Part shown: positions 28,694-37,947 of the stretch, piece after piece | Position numbering within the stretch: the stretch's first letter is position 1 | Layout of the letters: every line of letters begins with the position of its first letter | Assembly (NCBI GenBank): GCA_024243835.1 | Contig: JALPMN010000644.1 | Coordinates: forward strand, 28,432 to 92,431 | DNA from: Enteropsectra breve | Lineage: Eukaryota; Microsporidia | DNA: 64,000 nt | Reading direction: 5' to 3' | Position numbers and translations under genes: made by a program | The notes under the pieces: generated by a model | Told to the model about the DNA's origin: nothing | What the model saw: the letters and a program-made list of their open reading frames with translations, nothing else | Databases searched by the model: none

Positions 28694-29788
28694 GAGAAAT
28701 TATTGAGGGGGTAAACACAAATCATTTCAACTGAAAATTTTATAGACCAAATAAACAAAAATTTTATTAATAGGCTTTATTAAAAATGTCTTAATACGGG
28801 GCATATTGCCCATGAATTGCATGCAATAGCGTCTTTTCTCGGGCTCTTTCAGCCTATGCTGCTGTTCCGCCTGACTTAAAATTGTTCTCACTGATCAGTT
28901 GGAAAATTTTTTAAAAATTTTAAAATATTATTTGTCAAAAGCCTATCGAAAATGAAAAATAATCCGTGTGTGCGTCTCGTATGCCAAGAAATAGTATTTG
29001 CATGCAAATATTGAGTTCTTTAAGTAAAATTTCGTGTCTTGGTCTTTTTTCTCTGTATTTTGCACAAAATTTTATTTTATGGTGAAATTAAAAGCCACTT
29101 AACAAGTAAATTTAATTTTGCCAATTTCTGAATAAATTCCCATTTAAATGAGTAAATGCATGATATTAAGCGAGAAACCAGAAGAGCCAATACTATAAGA
29201 ATTAGACAGAGTAGAGAAACTGTTCGTGATCATTTTTATTTTGGTTCTTCTTGTAAACATGGCTTTTTAAATTTTTACTGCATTCTCTCATCAAGCCTAA
29301 TTAAAGCAAATTTCCTTAAAAATTGTAATTAAAATATGTCTTGAAACCCCAAAAGAAATTATACTTGTAGTATTGCCTATTGCATGCTTTTAAATACATC
29401 CAGTGGCATATCTACACGTGTTATTTAGTGCACATGCTAGTTAAAGCAATTTAGCAAGCATGCATCTACATTCCTTTAAATCAAAATGATTGCATTGCAA
29501 TTAATTTATGAGCATAATAACATTTTAATATAAATGTGTTTATTTGCACGTGCCCCAAATAGTCTATAAATCTATGCACTTCATTTCAATGAATAGGTAG
29601 GATGCTAATTCAAAAAGCCAAACTCAGATAAGAAAAAACGAATGAGGATTTCGCGCTAGAGGTTTTAATAAAGTTTATTTAATTTTCATACAAAAGACGG
29701 CGTGCTGATTTCTTTTATTGTCTTTTTTAGCAAAGTTTCTTTGGCAGCAAATCATTTAGTTCTGTAGAGCCCGTAAAAATAATTTTGT
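28694..29788. other. Intergenic, about 1.1 kb, with a GC-richer structured block
   Basis: Most is AT-rich. The block about 28795-28900 is GC-richer and contains a hairpin GGGCA-TAT-TGCCC, TTGCATGCAA and CTGATCAG palindromes, ending near GGAAAATTTTTTAA. I compared it by eye with U1, U2, U4, U5, U6, SRP and 5S RNAs and found no match. No ORF of note. Confidence 0.4.
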
Positions 29789-30799
29789 ATGGAGGAAGAT
29801 AAAGTAAATTCCAAGTGCAGCGAGCATACGGGTCCCATTTTATATAGAGCTGATGATACCACAAAATCAGAGGAGTACCAAAAGCTAAAAGAAGAAATAA
29901 AACAGCAAGACAGAGAGCCGTTTATAAACAGGCTGATTGAAAGCTATGCAGATCCAGCGAATGCTAAACAAGATATTCATATGAATATCATCAAGCGGCT
30001 CTGCATAGTTTTATCGTATGAATCTCTGAATGAAAACCAATTTTTAAAGCTAGTTTTGGTTATAGCACTTCATGTATCGAAGGATGCTCATAAATATCCG
30101 GGCATTGCAGCACTAGCCCGTATTCTCTCAGCCGCTGTATTTAAAAAAGATGATTTTGACTTGGCATCAAATGGTTTCTTCCCAGTGCTCAGTGAGTTCC
30201 TTCCAGACGAAATAACGGATTGTATTTCTACGAAAGTAGAGAAGATAAAACTTAAGACTACAAAGAAATATGCGGGCACGATCTACGAAAATGCTGAGTA
30301 CGTAAAAAATGACATAAGTTTTATGGAGAAAAAATACAATCCGCATTTTATTCAAGAGGCATATCAGATGCTGCAAGAGAAAAACAGTCAAGAGGAAATT
30401 CTTGCTGCTCATATGAATTTTGCGAATATCCTTGACAGGACGAGCGAATGGCTTTTAGATGCGTTTTCCGATCAGATTTTCGAAGAGCTGACTCGTCTCA
30501 GCACGCCCGCACTTTATGACCACCAAAGCGCATCTCTCGCCGCCTTTGTATTTAAACGGACAGCCTTCTGCGACAAGCTGATTGACATGTTTTTCTGCAC
30601 TGATTTTGAAACAATGCAGCTCTTTATTCTTTCCACCCTTGGAATCCTTCACGATAAATTCGATTTAGAAAATAAAGTTGCCCATCAGGTGAAGTTTATA
30701 GAACGGTTCCTAGAAACTGAAAAAGAATATTCAAATGTAATAAAACAAGAGATAAAAGACTATGTTGAGTGTGGAATGAAGCTAATTAACATGCAATAA
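29789..30799 (+). CDS. Helical protein, possibly Tel2 (TELO2) C-terminal-domain-like
   Basis: A 336-residue all-helical protein. The segment NFANILDRTSEWLLDAFSDQIFEELTRL plus SLAAFVFKRTAFCDKLIDMFF and FETMQLFILSTLGIL (about residues 210-290) resembles the conserved C-terminal domain of Tel2, the Hsp90-linked chaperone factor for PIKK kinases. There the pattern is a helix ending in 'l..Ff...ysl.qRl.iL..l'. Tel2 is normally 600-800 residues, so this would be strongly reduced. The call rests on pattern only. GAGCCCGTAAAAATAATTTTGT precedes the ATG. Confidence 0.6.
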   Translation: MEEDKVNSKCSEHTGPILYRADDTTKSEEYQKLKEEIKQQDREPFINRLIESYADPANAKQDIHMNIIKRLCIVLSYESLNENQFLKLVLVIALHVSKDAHKYPGIAALARILSAAVFKKDDFDLASNGFFPVLSEFLPDEITDCISTKVEKIKLKTTKKYAGTIYENAEYVKNDISFMEKKYNPHFIQEAYQMLQEKNSQEEILAAHMNFANILDRTSEWLLDAFSDQIFEELTRLSTPALYDHQSASLAAFVFKRTAFCDKLIDMFFCTDFETMQLFILSTLGILHDKFDLENKVAHQVKFIERFLETEKEYSNVIKQEIKDYVECGMKLINMQ

Positions 30800-30879
30800 A
30801 AATATTAAAGTATCTTTCAAACGCTTTTATTATCTGGTGAACGCTTTTATTTCCTGCCGGCTTCTATTAAAAATAGTGC

Positions 30880-31185
30880 TCATGACTGCACCGTTACTTT
30901 GTACGCACATTTTTCGCATTTATAGAAAACGGTCTGTCCTTCATCTGCTGATCTCAGCTGTGCTGTGTTATAAATCATTTTGTCATGCCCGCAGTTGCTG
31001 CACTTTTTGTCAATCAGTGCCCCCTTCACCTCAACGTGCTCCACTTTCTCTAAATGGACAAACTCGACTGAAGACACCATCTGCGGCATATTTTCATCGG
31101 TCTTGACGGCACCGCATCTTTTGCATACGATTGGCTCTGACACCAGCAGTGGATAGTGTATTACGGTCCCGCATTCACAGAACAT
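30880..31185 (-). CDS. RPA12: RNA polymerase I subunit RPA12 (A12.2)
   Basis: Small subunit of Pol I needed for RNA cleavage and termination. The 101 residues hold two zinc ribbons. The N-terminal one uses C3, C5, C21 and C24. The C-terminal TFIIS-like one uses C62, C65, C90 and C93 (CSNCGHDK, YKCEKC). The signature QLRSADEGQTVFYKC identifies RPA12, not Rpb9 or Rpc11. The acidic pair D81-E82 at the tip of the hairpin, needed for cleavage, is present. CAGCCCATG confirms the start. Convergent with the Tel2-like gene (81 bp between stops). Confidence 0.95.
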   Translation of the reverse strand: MFCECGTVIHYPLLVSEPIVCKRCGAVKTDENMPQMVSSVEFVHLEKVEHVEVKGALIDKKCSNCGHDKMIYNTAQLRSADEGQTVFYKCEKCAYKVTVQS

Positions 31186-31397
31186 GGGCTGAAATAAATT
31201 TTCACTTTTTAAAAATTATTGTGGGCTTTTATTCACAAGTTTTGTAGAATTTTAAATGAACCCGAGCTAATGGCAAATAAATTTAACTCCATTTGTAAAA
31301 TGTTGTTCATCCTGTAGTCCTGTCTTAAGGAAACCTCTATATTTAGTGCAAAGAATTACTATATCGGAGTATTATAATATATATTTTTATATTTTGA

Positions 31398-31480
31398 AGC
31401 ATCTTGGCCGAGTGGTTAAGGCGGTCGACTCAAGATCGACTTCTCAGACGAGAGCGTGGGTTCGAGTCCTGCAGATGCTA
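31398..31480 (+). tRNA. tRNA-Leu (anticodon CAA)
   Basis: A class II tRNA with acceptor AGCATCT/AGATGCT, discriminator A, D-loop GAGTGGTTAA, anticodon arm GTCGA-CTCAAGA-TCGAC, long variable arm (TCTC/GAGA hairpin) and T-loop TTCGAGT. 83 nt, no intron. Confidence 0.95.
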
Positions 31481-31732
31481 TTTTATCATTTTAAAGCTGA
31501 ATATTTTTTCACTAAGATACATATAGAATGACTGGGCCAAAGACTTATTTAATGCAAAAAATATCCAATAAAATTTAAAATTAACATTTTAAACTAATGC
31601 TGCATATAAAAGATATTCACAAAACGAGTCTTATGATAACATTTATATTTATAAGCCTAATTTTTGAATTTTAGAAATATATTTAAAGCGAATGAAACTA
31701 CATGCTATAAAATGCTTTTAAATAAATAATTT

Positions 31733-33325
31733 TTAATAGATTCTTCTGATTACTGATTTTTCAGGCGTATCTTCAATCGCAAAGTTAATTTTCTTGGCCT
31801 CATCTCTCACCACATCAGAAAGCTTAAAATACAAACCGGCATCCGCCTTAGAACGTGCGGCCTTTCGCACCGCTGCCCTAAAGCTGTTCAGCAGCTCTGC
31901 AAGCTTCTCCTCCTGAGATCCTGCGTCCTTTGTTTCGTGCTTCAATCCAAATACTCCAAGCATCTTCTTGATGTAGCTGTATCCAACACTTAATACGTCA
32001 GAATGCACATCCTTCATTGCCTGGTTAAGCGATGAAATAAGCTCTAGCATTAATTCAAGTGCCTTTGGTGTGTTGAAATTGTTCAGCAGTGCTGAATGAA
32101 CGCCCTCTTTAGTGGCATTGATTTTAGCTCTGATTGTTCTGTCCATTTCGCTCAAAGACCCCTTGTCATTTCTCTTGATATTCTGCTCTACGTTTGAAAT
32201 GAAATTGTAGATTTTCTTTCTAGTTGCCTCGGCCTCTACCAACTGGTCCTTGTCGTAGTTCATGTCGCGGTTCCACTGGTGCTGTAAAAACAGAATTCTC
32301 ATGCCCTCGACTGAGACTTTCTCAAGAATCTCGCCGATGGTCCAGAAGTTCTTCAGAGACTTGGACATTTTGAGTCCGTCAATCTTTAGATGCCCAGTGT
32401 GCCAGAAGTAGCTCACCCACTTCTCGCCAAAGTGTCCCTGGCACTGGGCCACCTCGTTCTCGTGGTGCGGGAAGGCGAGATCGATGCCTCCTGCGTGGAC
32501 ATCAAGCTTTGAGCCAAAAATACTGGCTGCCATCGCCGAGCACTCGATGTGCCATCCGGGTCTTCCAGGGCCCCATTTGCTCAGGTATGTCGGCTCGCCC
32601 TGCTTAGAGGCCTTCCAAAGCACGAAGTCTTCCTTCGATATCTTCTCCTCAATCGCCATCTGCTTCAGTATCTCGCTGATGTTGTCGATCTCCTCACTCT
32701 CCTTTGGCATCTCTGCTGCCTTAATATCGTTGCTGTTTTTAATTTCGTTGCTGTTTTTAATATTCTCGTTGCTGTTTTTAATATTCTCGCTGCTGTTTTT
32801 AATATTCTCGCTGTTCTCAGCTTCCTTGGCAACTGTTTTTGGGCGCAGAAGATTGTAGCTGAATTCAGCCTTGTATTTTTCAAGATTAAAATAAATGCTT
32901 CCATTCGACTCGTAGGTCAATTCACGGCTCTCAAGCTTCTCAATAAAAGCCAGTATTTCCGCAATATACTCCGTCACGCGTGTGGTGTAGTCGGGCCGGA
33001 GGACATTCAGTCTGTCCATCTCGGTGAAGAACTCGTCCTCATATTTGTCAGAGAGCTCATTGCAGCTGATATTGCGCTCTGCTGCGCGTGTTATTATTTT
33101 ATCATCGATGTTTGTGATGTTCATTACAAGCTCTACATCGTAGTTAAAATAGTCTTTTAAAACTCTTCTTATTACATCGAAGGAGAGGTATGTCCTTGCA
33201 TGTCCGATGTGTGGGGAGTCGTATACTGTCGGCCCGCATATGTACATCTTTATTTTTCTTCCATCCTGAAGAACTAGTTTTTCTGCTTTCTTAGTCAGAG
33301 TATTATAAACAACTGGTGTTTCCAT
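31733..33325 (-). CDS. Cysteinyl-tRNA synthetase
   Basis: Charges tRNA-Cys; class I fold, 530 residues. HIGH is at 39-42 (DSPHIGHAR) and KMSKS at 319-323. The structural zinc ligands typical of CysRS are present: C30, C262, H287 and E291. A low-complexity insert at about 169-205 (NENIKNS units) interrupts the catalytic domain and is encoded by a 21-bp minisatellite. ACCCCTATG with AAATTTTT upstream gives the start signal. The C-terminal anticodon-binding region is short. Confidence 0.96.
   Translation of the reverse strand: METPVVYNTLTKKAEKLVLQDGRKIKMYICGPTVYDSPHIGHARTYLSFDVIRRVLKDYFNYDVELVMNITNIDDKIITRAAERNISCNELSDKYEDEFFTEMDRLNVLRPDYTTRVTEYIAEILAFIEKLESRELTYESNGSIYFNLEKYKAEFSYNLLRPKTVAKEAENSENIKNSSENIKNSNENIKNSNEIKNSNDIKAAEMPKESEEIDNISEILKQMAIEEKISKEDFVLWKASKQGEPTYLSKWGPGRPGWHIECSAMAASIFGSKLDVHAGGIDLAFPHHENEVAQCQGHFGEKWVSYFWHTGHLKIDGLKMSKSLKNFWTIGEILEKVSVEGMRILFLQHQWNRDMNYDKDQLVEAEATRKKIYNFISNVEQNIKRNDKGSLSEMDRTIRAKINATKEGVHSALLNNFNTPKALELMLELISSLNQAMKDVHSDVLSVGYSYIKKMLGVFGLKHETKDAGSQEEKLAELLNSFRAAVRKAARSKADAGLYFKLSDVVRDEAKKINFAIEDTPEKSVIRRIY
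32737..32820. repeat. In-frame 21-bp minisatellite within CysRS
   Basis: Units of the form TTGCTGTTTTTAATATTCTCG (20-21 bp) are repeated about four times, with one shortened copy. They encode NENIKNS-like heptapeptides on the minus strand. All length changes keep the reading frame. Confidence 0.85.
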
Positions 33326-33345
33326 AGGGGTAAAAATTTAAAGAT
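33326..33345 (-). promoter_or_regulatory. AAATTTTT + CCCC start-proximal signal of CysRS
   Basis: On the minus strand CTTTAAATTTTTACCCCT is followed directly by the ATG at 33325. The rest of 33326-33772 shows no gene. Confidence 0.7.
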
Positions 33346-33772
33346 CTATTTATATAGCAGAAGTATTACAGAAAGATGCACAGAACTATGATACTCCATA
33401 CGGCATAGTGTAGATCAATAAATACATACCGAATATATAAAATTATCTCTTTGTTATACTTATTTTGTAATCTTATTCAGTCAAATTTAATTAAAATTTT
33501 AATTAACGAATTGCAAAACATCAAGAAGAAAATTTTATAAAATATAAACAAATAAGATGCATCATCTTTTATTGTGCTATGAGTAAATAGATATACTGGT
33601 GAGTATCATTTGTATTACGGTGTAATGTGTGTTTAGTTATAAAAAAGTCTCTACATAACACAAATAACAAAATTTGTTTATTCTTGTTTTGCAAAATTTT
33701 AATGATCTTTCCAAGTGATAAAATAATATCTTAATATGTTAAATGAATCATAGTTTATTTATTGAACAGACA

Positions 33773-34828
33773 CTACTTAAGCGCTTTTATCTGCAGAATT
33801 TTATTTCCGTATCTTTTGTAGTCTCCGGGTGTGCAGAAGAGTATTTTGGTTTCGTCATTCATTCCGAAGAGCGATGCTCCGAAGAAAGCCACATCAAGAC
33901 TTTCGTTATACAACACAAACTCACCAAGGGGTGCCCCATGTGTAGATGAAAGATATTCCTTCAGCAGCACAGCAAGCTGCTTGTCTTTAAACAGCGATCC
34001 GGCAAAAATAATCGCTCCGCTCGTTCCCACCTTTCGCAAGTTGTGTGTTTTGCGCATTTCAACAATTTGGTCAAGCATTCCGTACAGCTGCTCCAGCGCT
34101 TCACTGCGTATTTTTGTAACTAGTGCGAATATCTCTTGCATTTCATTTTGTACTTCATTTTGTACTTCCCTTTGTACTTCCCTTTGTAATTCACTCTGCA
34201 CTCCATTTTGTATTTCAGAATAGAATTCTTGAATCTGAGACACATCATCAATACCAAATATGATTTCAGCAAGCTCATCTATTCTGTTTTTCATATTTAA
34301 AGACAGAGGCTCCTCGTTTGAATTACCGTGTCTTAAGCACCCGCATATTTCACTGTACAGCTTCTCTCTTATGTAATTTCCTGACAGAGCGGATGGATGC
34401 AGCTCTTCAAGCACACCCTTCACCACCGCAGCTGCATATGACGACTCGTCCCCTGCGCTCAAAACTGTTGCACTAGTCTTCCCGCTTCCAAATATTTCAC
34501 AAACTGCACTGTTGATAACAAGAAAAGAGCTGAAGATCTCTCTTTTAAATACATCCCTGGCAACTGCCTCACTGAGTTCGCTGCTTTCATTCGCATTTTG
34601 CACAAGCAGCAGACTATCTGTTTTTAGCAGGCTTCTTTCCTTTGCCAAAACTGAAAGAACTGCCTCCAAAGAAGATTCCAAGCACACAGTGCTATTTTTC
34701 GACACACCTGATATTTTTATGCTTTTAATGGGATGAAAGTCGCCCGTGTATCCGATTTTTATGTATTCTGTGCCCAGCTCTGCAATCATCGTGTTGGTGT
34801 GTGGCGAAACATAAGTCATCTGAGGCAT
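33773..34828 (-). CDS. Diverged actin-related protein
   Basis: About 351 residues from the ATG at 34828 (a second ATG at 34819 is possible; upstream the frame has only GTG). Actin-fold segments can be seen: MIAELGTEYIKIGYTGD (phosphate-1 region), FLVINSAVCEIFGSGKTSATVLSAGDESSYAAAVV, and SGAIIFAGSLFKDKQLAVLLKEYL with VAFFGASLFG near the end. The glycines of the nucleotide-binding loops are only partly kept, so it is an Arp, not actin. Nuclear Arps (Arp4, Arp6, Arp8) are the likeliest group. A 12-bp repeat encodes an EVQN-rich insert in the middle (about 205-230). ARP type is unresolved. Confidence 0.65.
   Translation of the reverse strand: MPQMTYVSPHTNTMIAELGTEYIKIGYTGDFHPIKSIKISGVSKNSTVCLESSLEAVLSVLAKERSLLKTDSLLLVQNANESSELSEAVARDVFKREIFSSFLVINSAVCEIFGSGKTSATVLSAGDESSYAAAVVKGVLEELHPSALSGNYIREKLYSEICGCLRHGNSNEEPLSLNMKNRIDELAEIIFGIDDVSQIQEFYSEIQNGVQSELQREVQREVQNEVQNEMQEIFALVTKIRSEALEQLYGMLDQIVEMRKTHNLRKVGTSGAIIFAGSLFKDKQLAVLLKEYLSSTHGAPLGEFVLYNESLDVAFFGASLFGMNDETKILFCTPGDYKRYGNKILQIKALK
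34136..34214. repeat. In-frame 12-bp repeat within the actin-related gene
   Basis: Imperfect copies of TGTACTTCATTT encode [NR]-E-V-Q tetrapeptides on the minus strand, about six copies. Confidence 0.8.
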
Positions 34829-34980
34829 CTGAGACACTGATAATTTTTTTAGAAACTATAAATGTATCTTGTTTTTAAAATTCAAAAACAGCAGATGAAT
34901 AGAAAGTTTAGTTTAGCTAGTTTACTTTATTATTGCAAATCTTACAAAATCTACTATTCAACAGTCATATTAAAGAGTGA

Positions 34981-35259
34981 ATGTTAAAATTGCAGAAATT
35001 TCAGTATTTCACCCCTATGAAGTGCATCGACAAAATTCTGTGCTGCTTCATTGCTGTGTCACTCATGGGCTATATTTTCATGAAAATAAACCCACTCTAT
35101 AGCATGATAGTCCAAGGACTGCTCTTCGGTGTGTATTTGTTAGGTATTTCTTTCTATGATGCTATGAATATTAGAATTGCAGACAAAAGAAAGATTGAGA
35201 AATATCAAAAAAAGATAGAAAAGATAAGGGAGAAGGCTAAGCCAAAGACTTCTTTTTGA
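34981..35259 (+). CDS. Small membrane protein with two predicted spans
   Basis: 92 residues. Two hydrophobic segments (about 20-35, IDKILCCFIAVSLMGYIFM; about 42-58, MIVQGLLFGVYLLGI) are followed by a Lys/Glu-rich coiled tail (KIEKYQKKIEKIREKAK). Hairpin topology with a cytosolic tail is likely. The size suits small ER subunits (signal peptidase, EMC, OST), but nothing specific is recognised. No CCC at the start, and the ATG follows a TGA directly. It may be real on the strength of the two clean spans. Confidence 0.55.
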   Translation: MLKLQKFQYFTPMKCIDKILCCFIAVSLMGYIFMKINPLYSMIVQGLLFGVYLLGISFYDAMNIRIADKRKIEKYQKKIEKIREKAKPKTSF

Positions 35260-35362
35260 TTGCATAAGATAACTATTGTGCTCAGATGACTATTAAAATT
35301 ATTACTAATTAAAATCTGATAATAACGAAAAATATATGTACTGAAATGCTTTCAAAATCTAT

Positions 35363-35893
35363 TTACTTGTCCTTTTTGAATATTCTTTCGTATTTCTCTA
35401 ACTCTAATTTCCGTATAAGCAATGCCTTTCTAAGGCGGAAGTCGAGGGTCTTTGCACGCTCCGCTATGCTCGCATCAATCGTTCTGTTGGCGCGTACGGT
35501 GGGTATTTTAAGTGAGTCAAGAAGCCGCTGTATCTCCTTGAACGACTTCATTTCACCTCGGTTCTTTTTAAGTATGTTTTTATTCAGCATTTCTGTTATA
35601 TCCAGGCGGCCAGAAAGCTTTTTATCGAGATAGTCTCTGATATGAAACCAGTCTCGTTTGTTGCTCCTGGACATCTCCATCGCCGCACCAATTCTTTCGG
35701 TGCCACATGACGAGTGCATGTATTTCACCAGCTCATATATCACGCAGTTATTCATCTGTGCTGCTCTATAAACTAGCCCCGTTTCTATTATTTTTACATT
35801 CTTCAATTTGATATAATTGGATCCTGAGTCTGTAGAAGCGCTTAAAGGGGCAGCCTGTTGAAATAATTTTATTGGCTTGCTTATGAAATGCAT
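35363..35893 (-). CDS. Hypothetical basic protein
   Basis: 176 residues, Lys/Arg-rich in the last 80 (KKNRGEMKSFKEIQRLLDSLKIP, then a long helix to the C-terminus). No signal or membrane span. The CCCC start signal is present (AACCCCTAGTGTTATG). The charge and helical end would fit an RNA-processing or chromatin protein, but I recognise no domain. Convergent with the small membrane protein gene. Confidence 0.7.
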   Translation of the reverse strand: MHFISKPIKLFQQAAPLSASTDSGSNYIKLKNVKIIETGLVYRAAQMNNCVIYELVKYMHSSCGTERIGAAMEMSRSNKRDWFHIRDYLDKKLSGRLDITEMLNKNILKKNRGEMKSFKEIQRLLDSLKIPTVRANRTIDASIAERAKTLDFRLRKALLIRKLELEKYERIFKKDK

Positions 35894-36413
35894 AACACTA
35901 GGGGTTTAAGAAGCTTTTACAAGATGATATAATGTAACAACAATATAGCAGCATTAAGGCTAAATATTTAAGCATTTTTATTTCGAAACTTGCAAATCTG
36001 AGCTTTTTTTACAAAGTTTAAATCAAGACTTAAAAAGCATTTGTTCTTTATGACCGTAAACTCAAATGATGATTTCAGGCCATACAAAGCAAACTATATG
36101 TTTTCTTGCAGTGAAAATATTCTCATAGTAATACAGTTGAAGTAGGCTGGCATTTTAGCTTTTATTGGTTTTGCTGTGTTCATTGATCACACGTGCTGCA
36201 AATATGTGATTTTGATTGTCTTTCATTAATTTGTAATTTGCATAGCGTTAGTACAACACTAGTTTTTGCTTGATTAATAAAGCCATTGCATAGTCATATG
36301 TTGCATCTTCACTATGCTGCATTAGAAGCATCTTCTTTGTGCGGCTCATCAAATGAGCCTGATCATTTTCATTGCTGATTAAAACCTATTGGTGAGAAAA
36401 ATTAAATCCCCCA
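35894..36413. other. Divergent intergenic region, 520 bp
   Basis: AT-rich. A perfect short hairpin GGCTCAT-CAA-ATGAGCC lies at 36343-36359, and ATCCCCCA directly precedes the ATG at 36414. No gene seen. Confidence 0.5.
36392..36413 (+). promoter_or_regulatory. CCCCC start-proximal signal
   Basis: AAAATTAAATCCCCCA runs into ATG at 36414. Confidence 0.65.
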
Positions 36414-37556
36414 ATGAAATTGCTGCTTATTATTCTGTCAGCTGGACTTGTGCTGTCTAAATTCAGCAATTCAGGAATTTATGTCCCAACTAACTGCAAC
36501 ACTGGAAAGATTCGCAAGTGCCAGGAATGCGGCAAGCCTTGTGATCTCGAAAAAAGAGAGGGAAGAGTCAAATTTAAGTATTTTGCATCGCTGTTCACGA
36601 CTGCGGCATACAGGAGCTATTCTCAGTACTCTCCAGAACTCCTCAAGTGCCCAATGTGCAACACTGTTTTCCATACCAAGTGCTTTGTAGTTAGCTTTTT
36701 GTTTCGCAGATCTGCATGTCGCGGCTGTGGAATCAAATTTAACTGCACCAAGAATCCTTTGCAGCAGTATGATCTGGACGTACCTAAACTGGCTGCTGAC
36801 TTCTTCTTTATCTACGGATTCAAGGGCTATGGCTTCGATCAGTGGCGTGATACTTTCTTAGTGTACGGCCGTGAAAATATTCTTAAGTGCGACTGTGAGT
36901 ACTTCTTTAACATATTCAACAATAGTGGAGTCATTCCGCACACGGTTAAGCTCAATCTTTTGGACGAAATAACAAAATACATCTCTGAGTACGACATGGA
37001 AATAGCTTTCAATATTAAAAAGATCATAAAGCTCCTTCCCCTGAAAAGCGTGATTGGCATCAAGAGGCACAAAAGCACACCCGCCGTGCAGTTCTTCAAC
37101 AAAAACACAGATGCATTTATTTTTTACAACACGGTGTATTTCTGCAAAAAGCTTTTGGCACTGTATTCCACACGAGAAATAATTACGTTCTACAAAGGTG
37201 CAATTTTCAAGGAAAGGGGTGAGTTGCAGGAAAACTTGAGAATACATTTTTATCTGTGCCTTCTGAACTTTAAAAACGGATTTTTGCTCAAATATGAGCA
37301 GCTAATTGACAATGTGCTCTCGATGCAGAGAATCCTCAGAGACAAGGGATTTCTGCTGAGTGATGTAAAGAGGCACTTTATTATAGCACTGATGAAAACC
37401 AACAGGGGAGCACTGCTAAAGGAAATTGAAAAATACACGCGCGAGACGACAGAACACTATCTTACTCCATACGTAATCAGATTCCTCAACTATAAAAATG
37501 AACAGGAATTAGTAAAGAAAATCTATGCGATTCGTGTGACAGTAAAATGCCCATAA
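36414..37556 (+). CDS. Secreted or luminal C4HC3 zinc-finger helical protein (family member C)
   Basis: 380 residues. A clear signal peptide (MKLLLIILSAGLVLSKFS) is followed by the best-preserved finger of the family: CQECGKP, then CPMCNTVFHTKCFV, then CRGC. That gives C-x2-C, C-x2-C, H-x2-C, C-x2-C, a RINGv/PHD-like cross-brace. The remaining roughly 270 residues are helical and hydrophobic-patterned, as in the larger proteins at 15160 and 21110. Cytosolic RING E3 ligases do not carry signal peptides, so an exported role is more likely than ordinary ubiquitin ligation, though this is inference. It is less than half the length of the other two members, with no sign of truncation at its stop. 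Confidence 0.78.
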   Translation: MKLLLIILSAGLVLSKFSNSGIYVPTNCNTGKIRKCQECGKPCDLEKREGRVKFKYFASLFTTAAYRSYSQYSPELLKCPMCNTVFHTKCFVVSFLFRRSACRGCGIKFNCTKNPLQQYDLDVPKLAADFFFIYGFKGYGFDQWRDTFLVYGRENILKCDCEYFFNIFNNSGVIPHTVKLNLLDEITKYISEYDMEIAFNIKKIIKLLPLKSVIGIKRHKSTPAVQFFNKNTDAFIFYNTVYFCKKLLALYSTREIITFYKGAIFKERGELQENLRIHFYLCLLNFKNGFLLKYEQLIDNVLSMQRILRDKGFLLSDVKRHFIIALMKTNRGALLKEIEKYTRETTEHYLTPYVIRFLNYKNEQELVKKIYAIRVTVKCP

Positions 37557-37947
37557 CTTCTCAGTATGGCTATGATATAACTGTATTTAAGTTATGAAAA
37601 ATTAAAATGTTAATAAAATGCCATATAACCACATGTGTAAGTAATAATATATTTTTACCCTATTAAATATTCCTTTAAACCAGTAATCTAATAATAATAA
37701 GAATATACATCATTTTAGCACAAAAGCAATTCATTCATGTTCCATTGCTTATGTTATAAAAATGGTTTTTTAAAATTATTATACATTCATGGTACCAGCT
37801 TAATTGAGTGTATTTAATACACTGTTAGGTTTTTATTAAAAATATTGGATTATATTCACACTAGATTCATATATAAATTACGTTTTAGTGATTAAGAAAA
37901 AAAATTTCTTCTCAAATGTTGATTTTTAAAAAAATTATCGTACCCCC
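37557..37947. other. Intergenic, 391 bp
   Basis: AT-rich spacer between same-strand genes. Apart from the terminal CCCCC signal nothing is recognised. Confidence 0.5.
37919..37947 (+). promoter_or_regulatory. CCCCC abutting the start codon
   Basis: TACCCCCATG: the five Cs touch the ATG at 37948, with a TTTTTAAAAAAATT stretch about 10 bp upstream. Confidence 0.7.

Noticed and set aside
28795..28900. U2, U5 or other snRNA
   Set aside because: None of the invariant words (branch-site recognition, U5 loop, ACAGAGA, 5' ACTTACCTG) is present.
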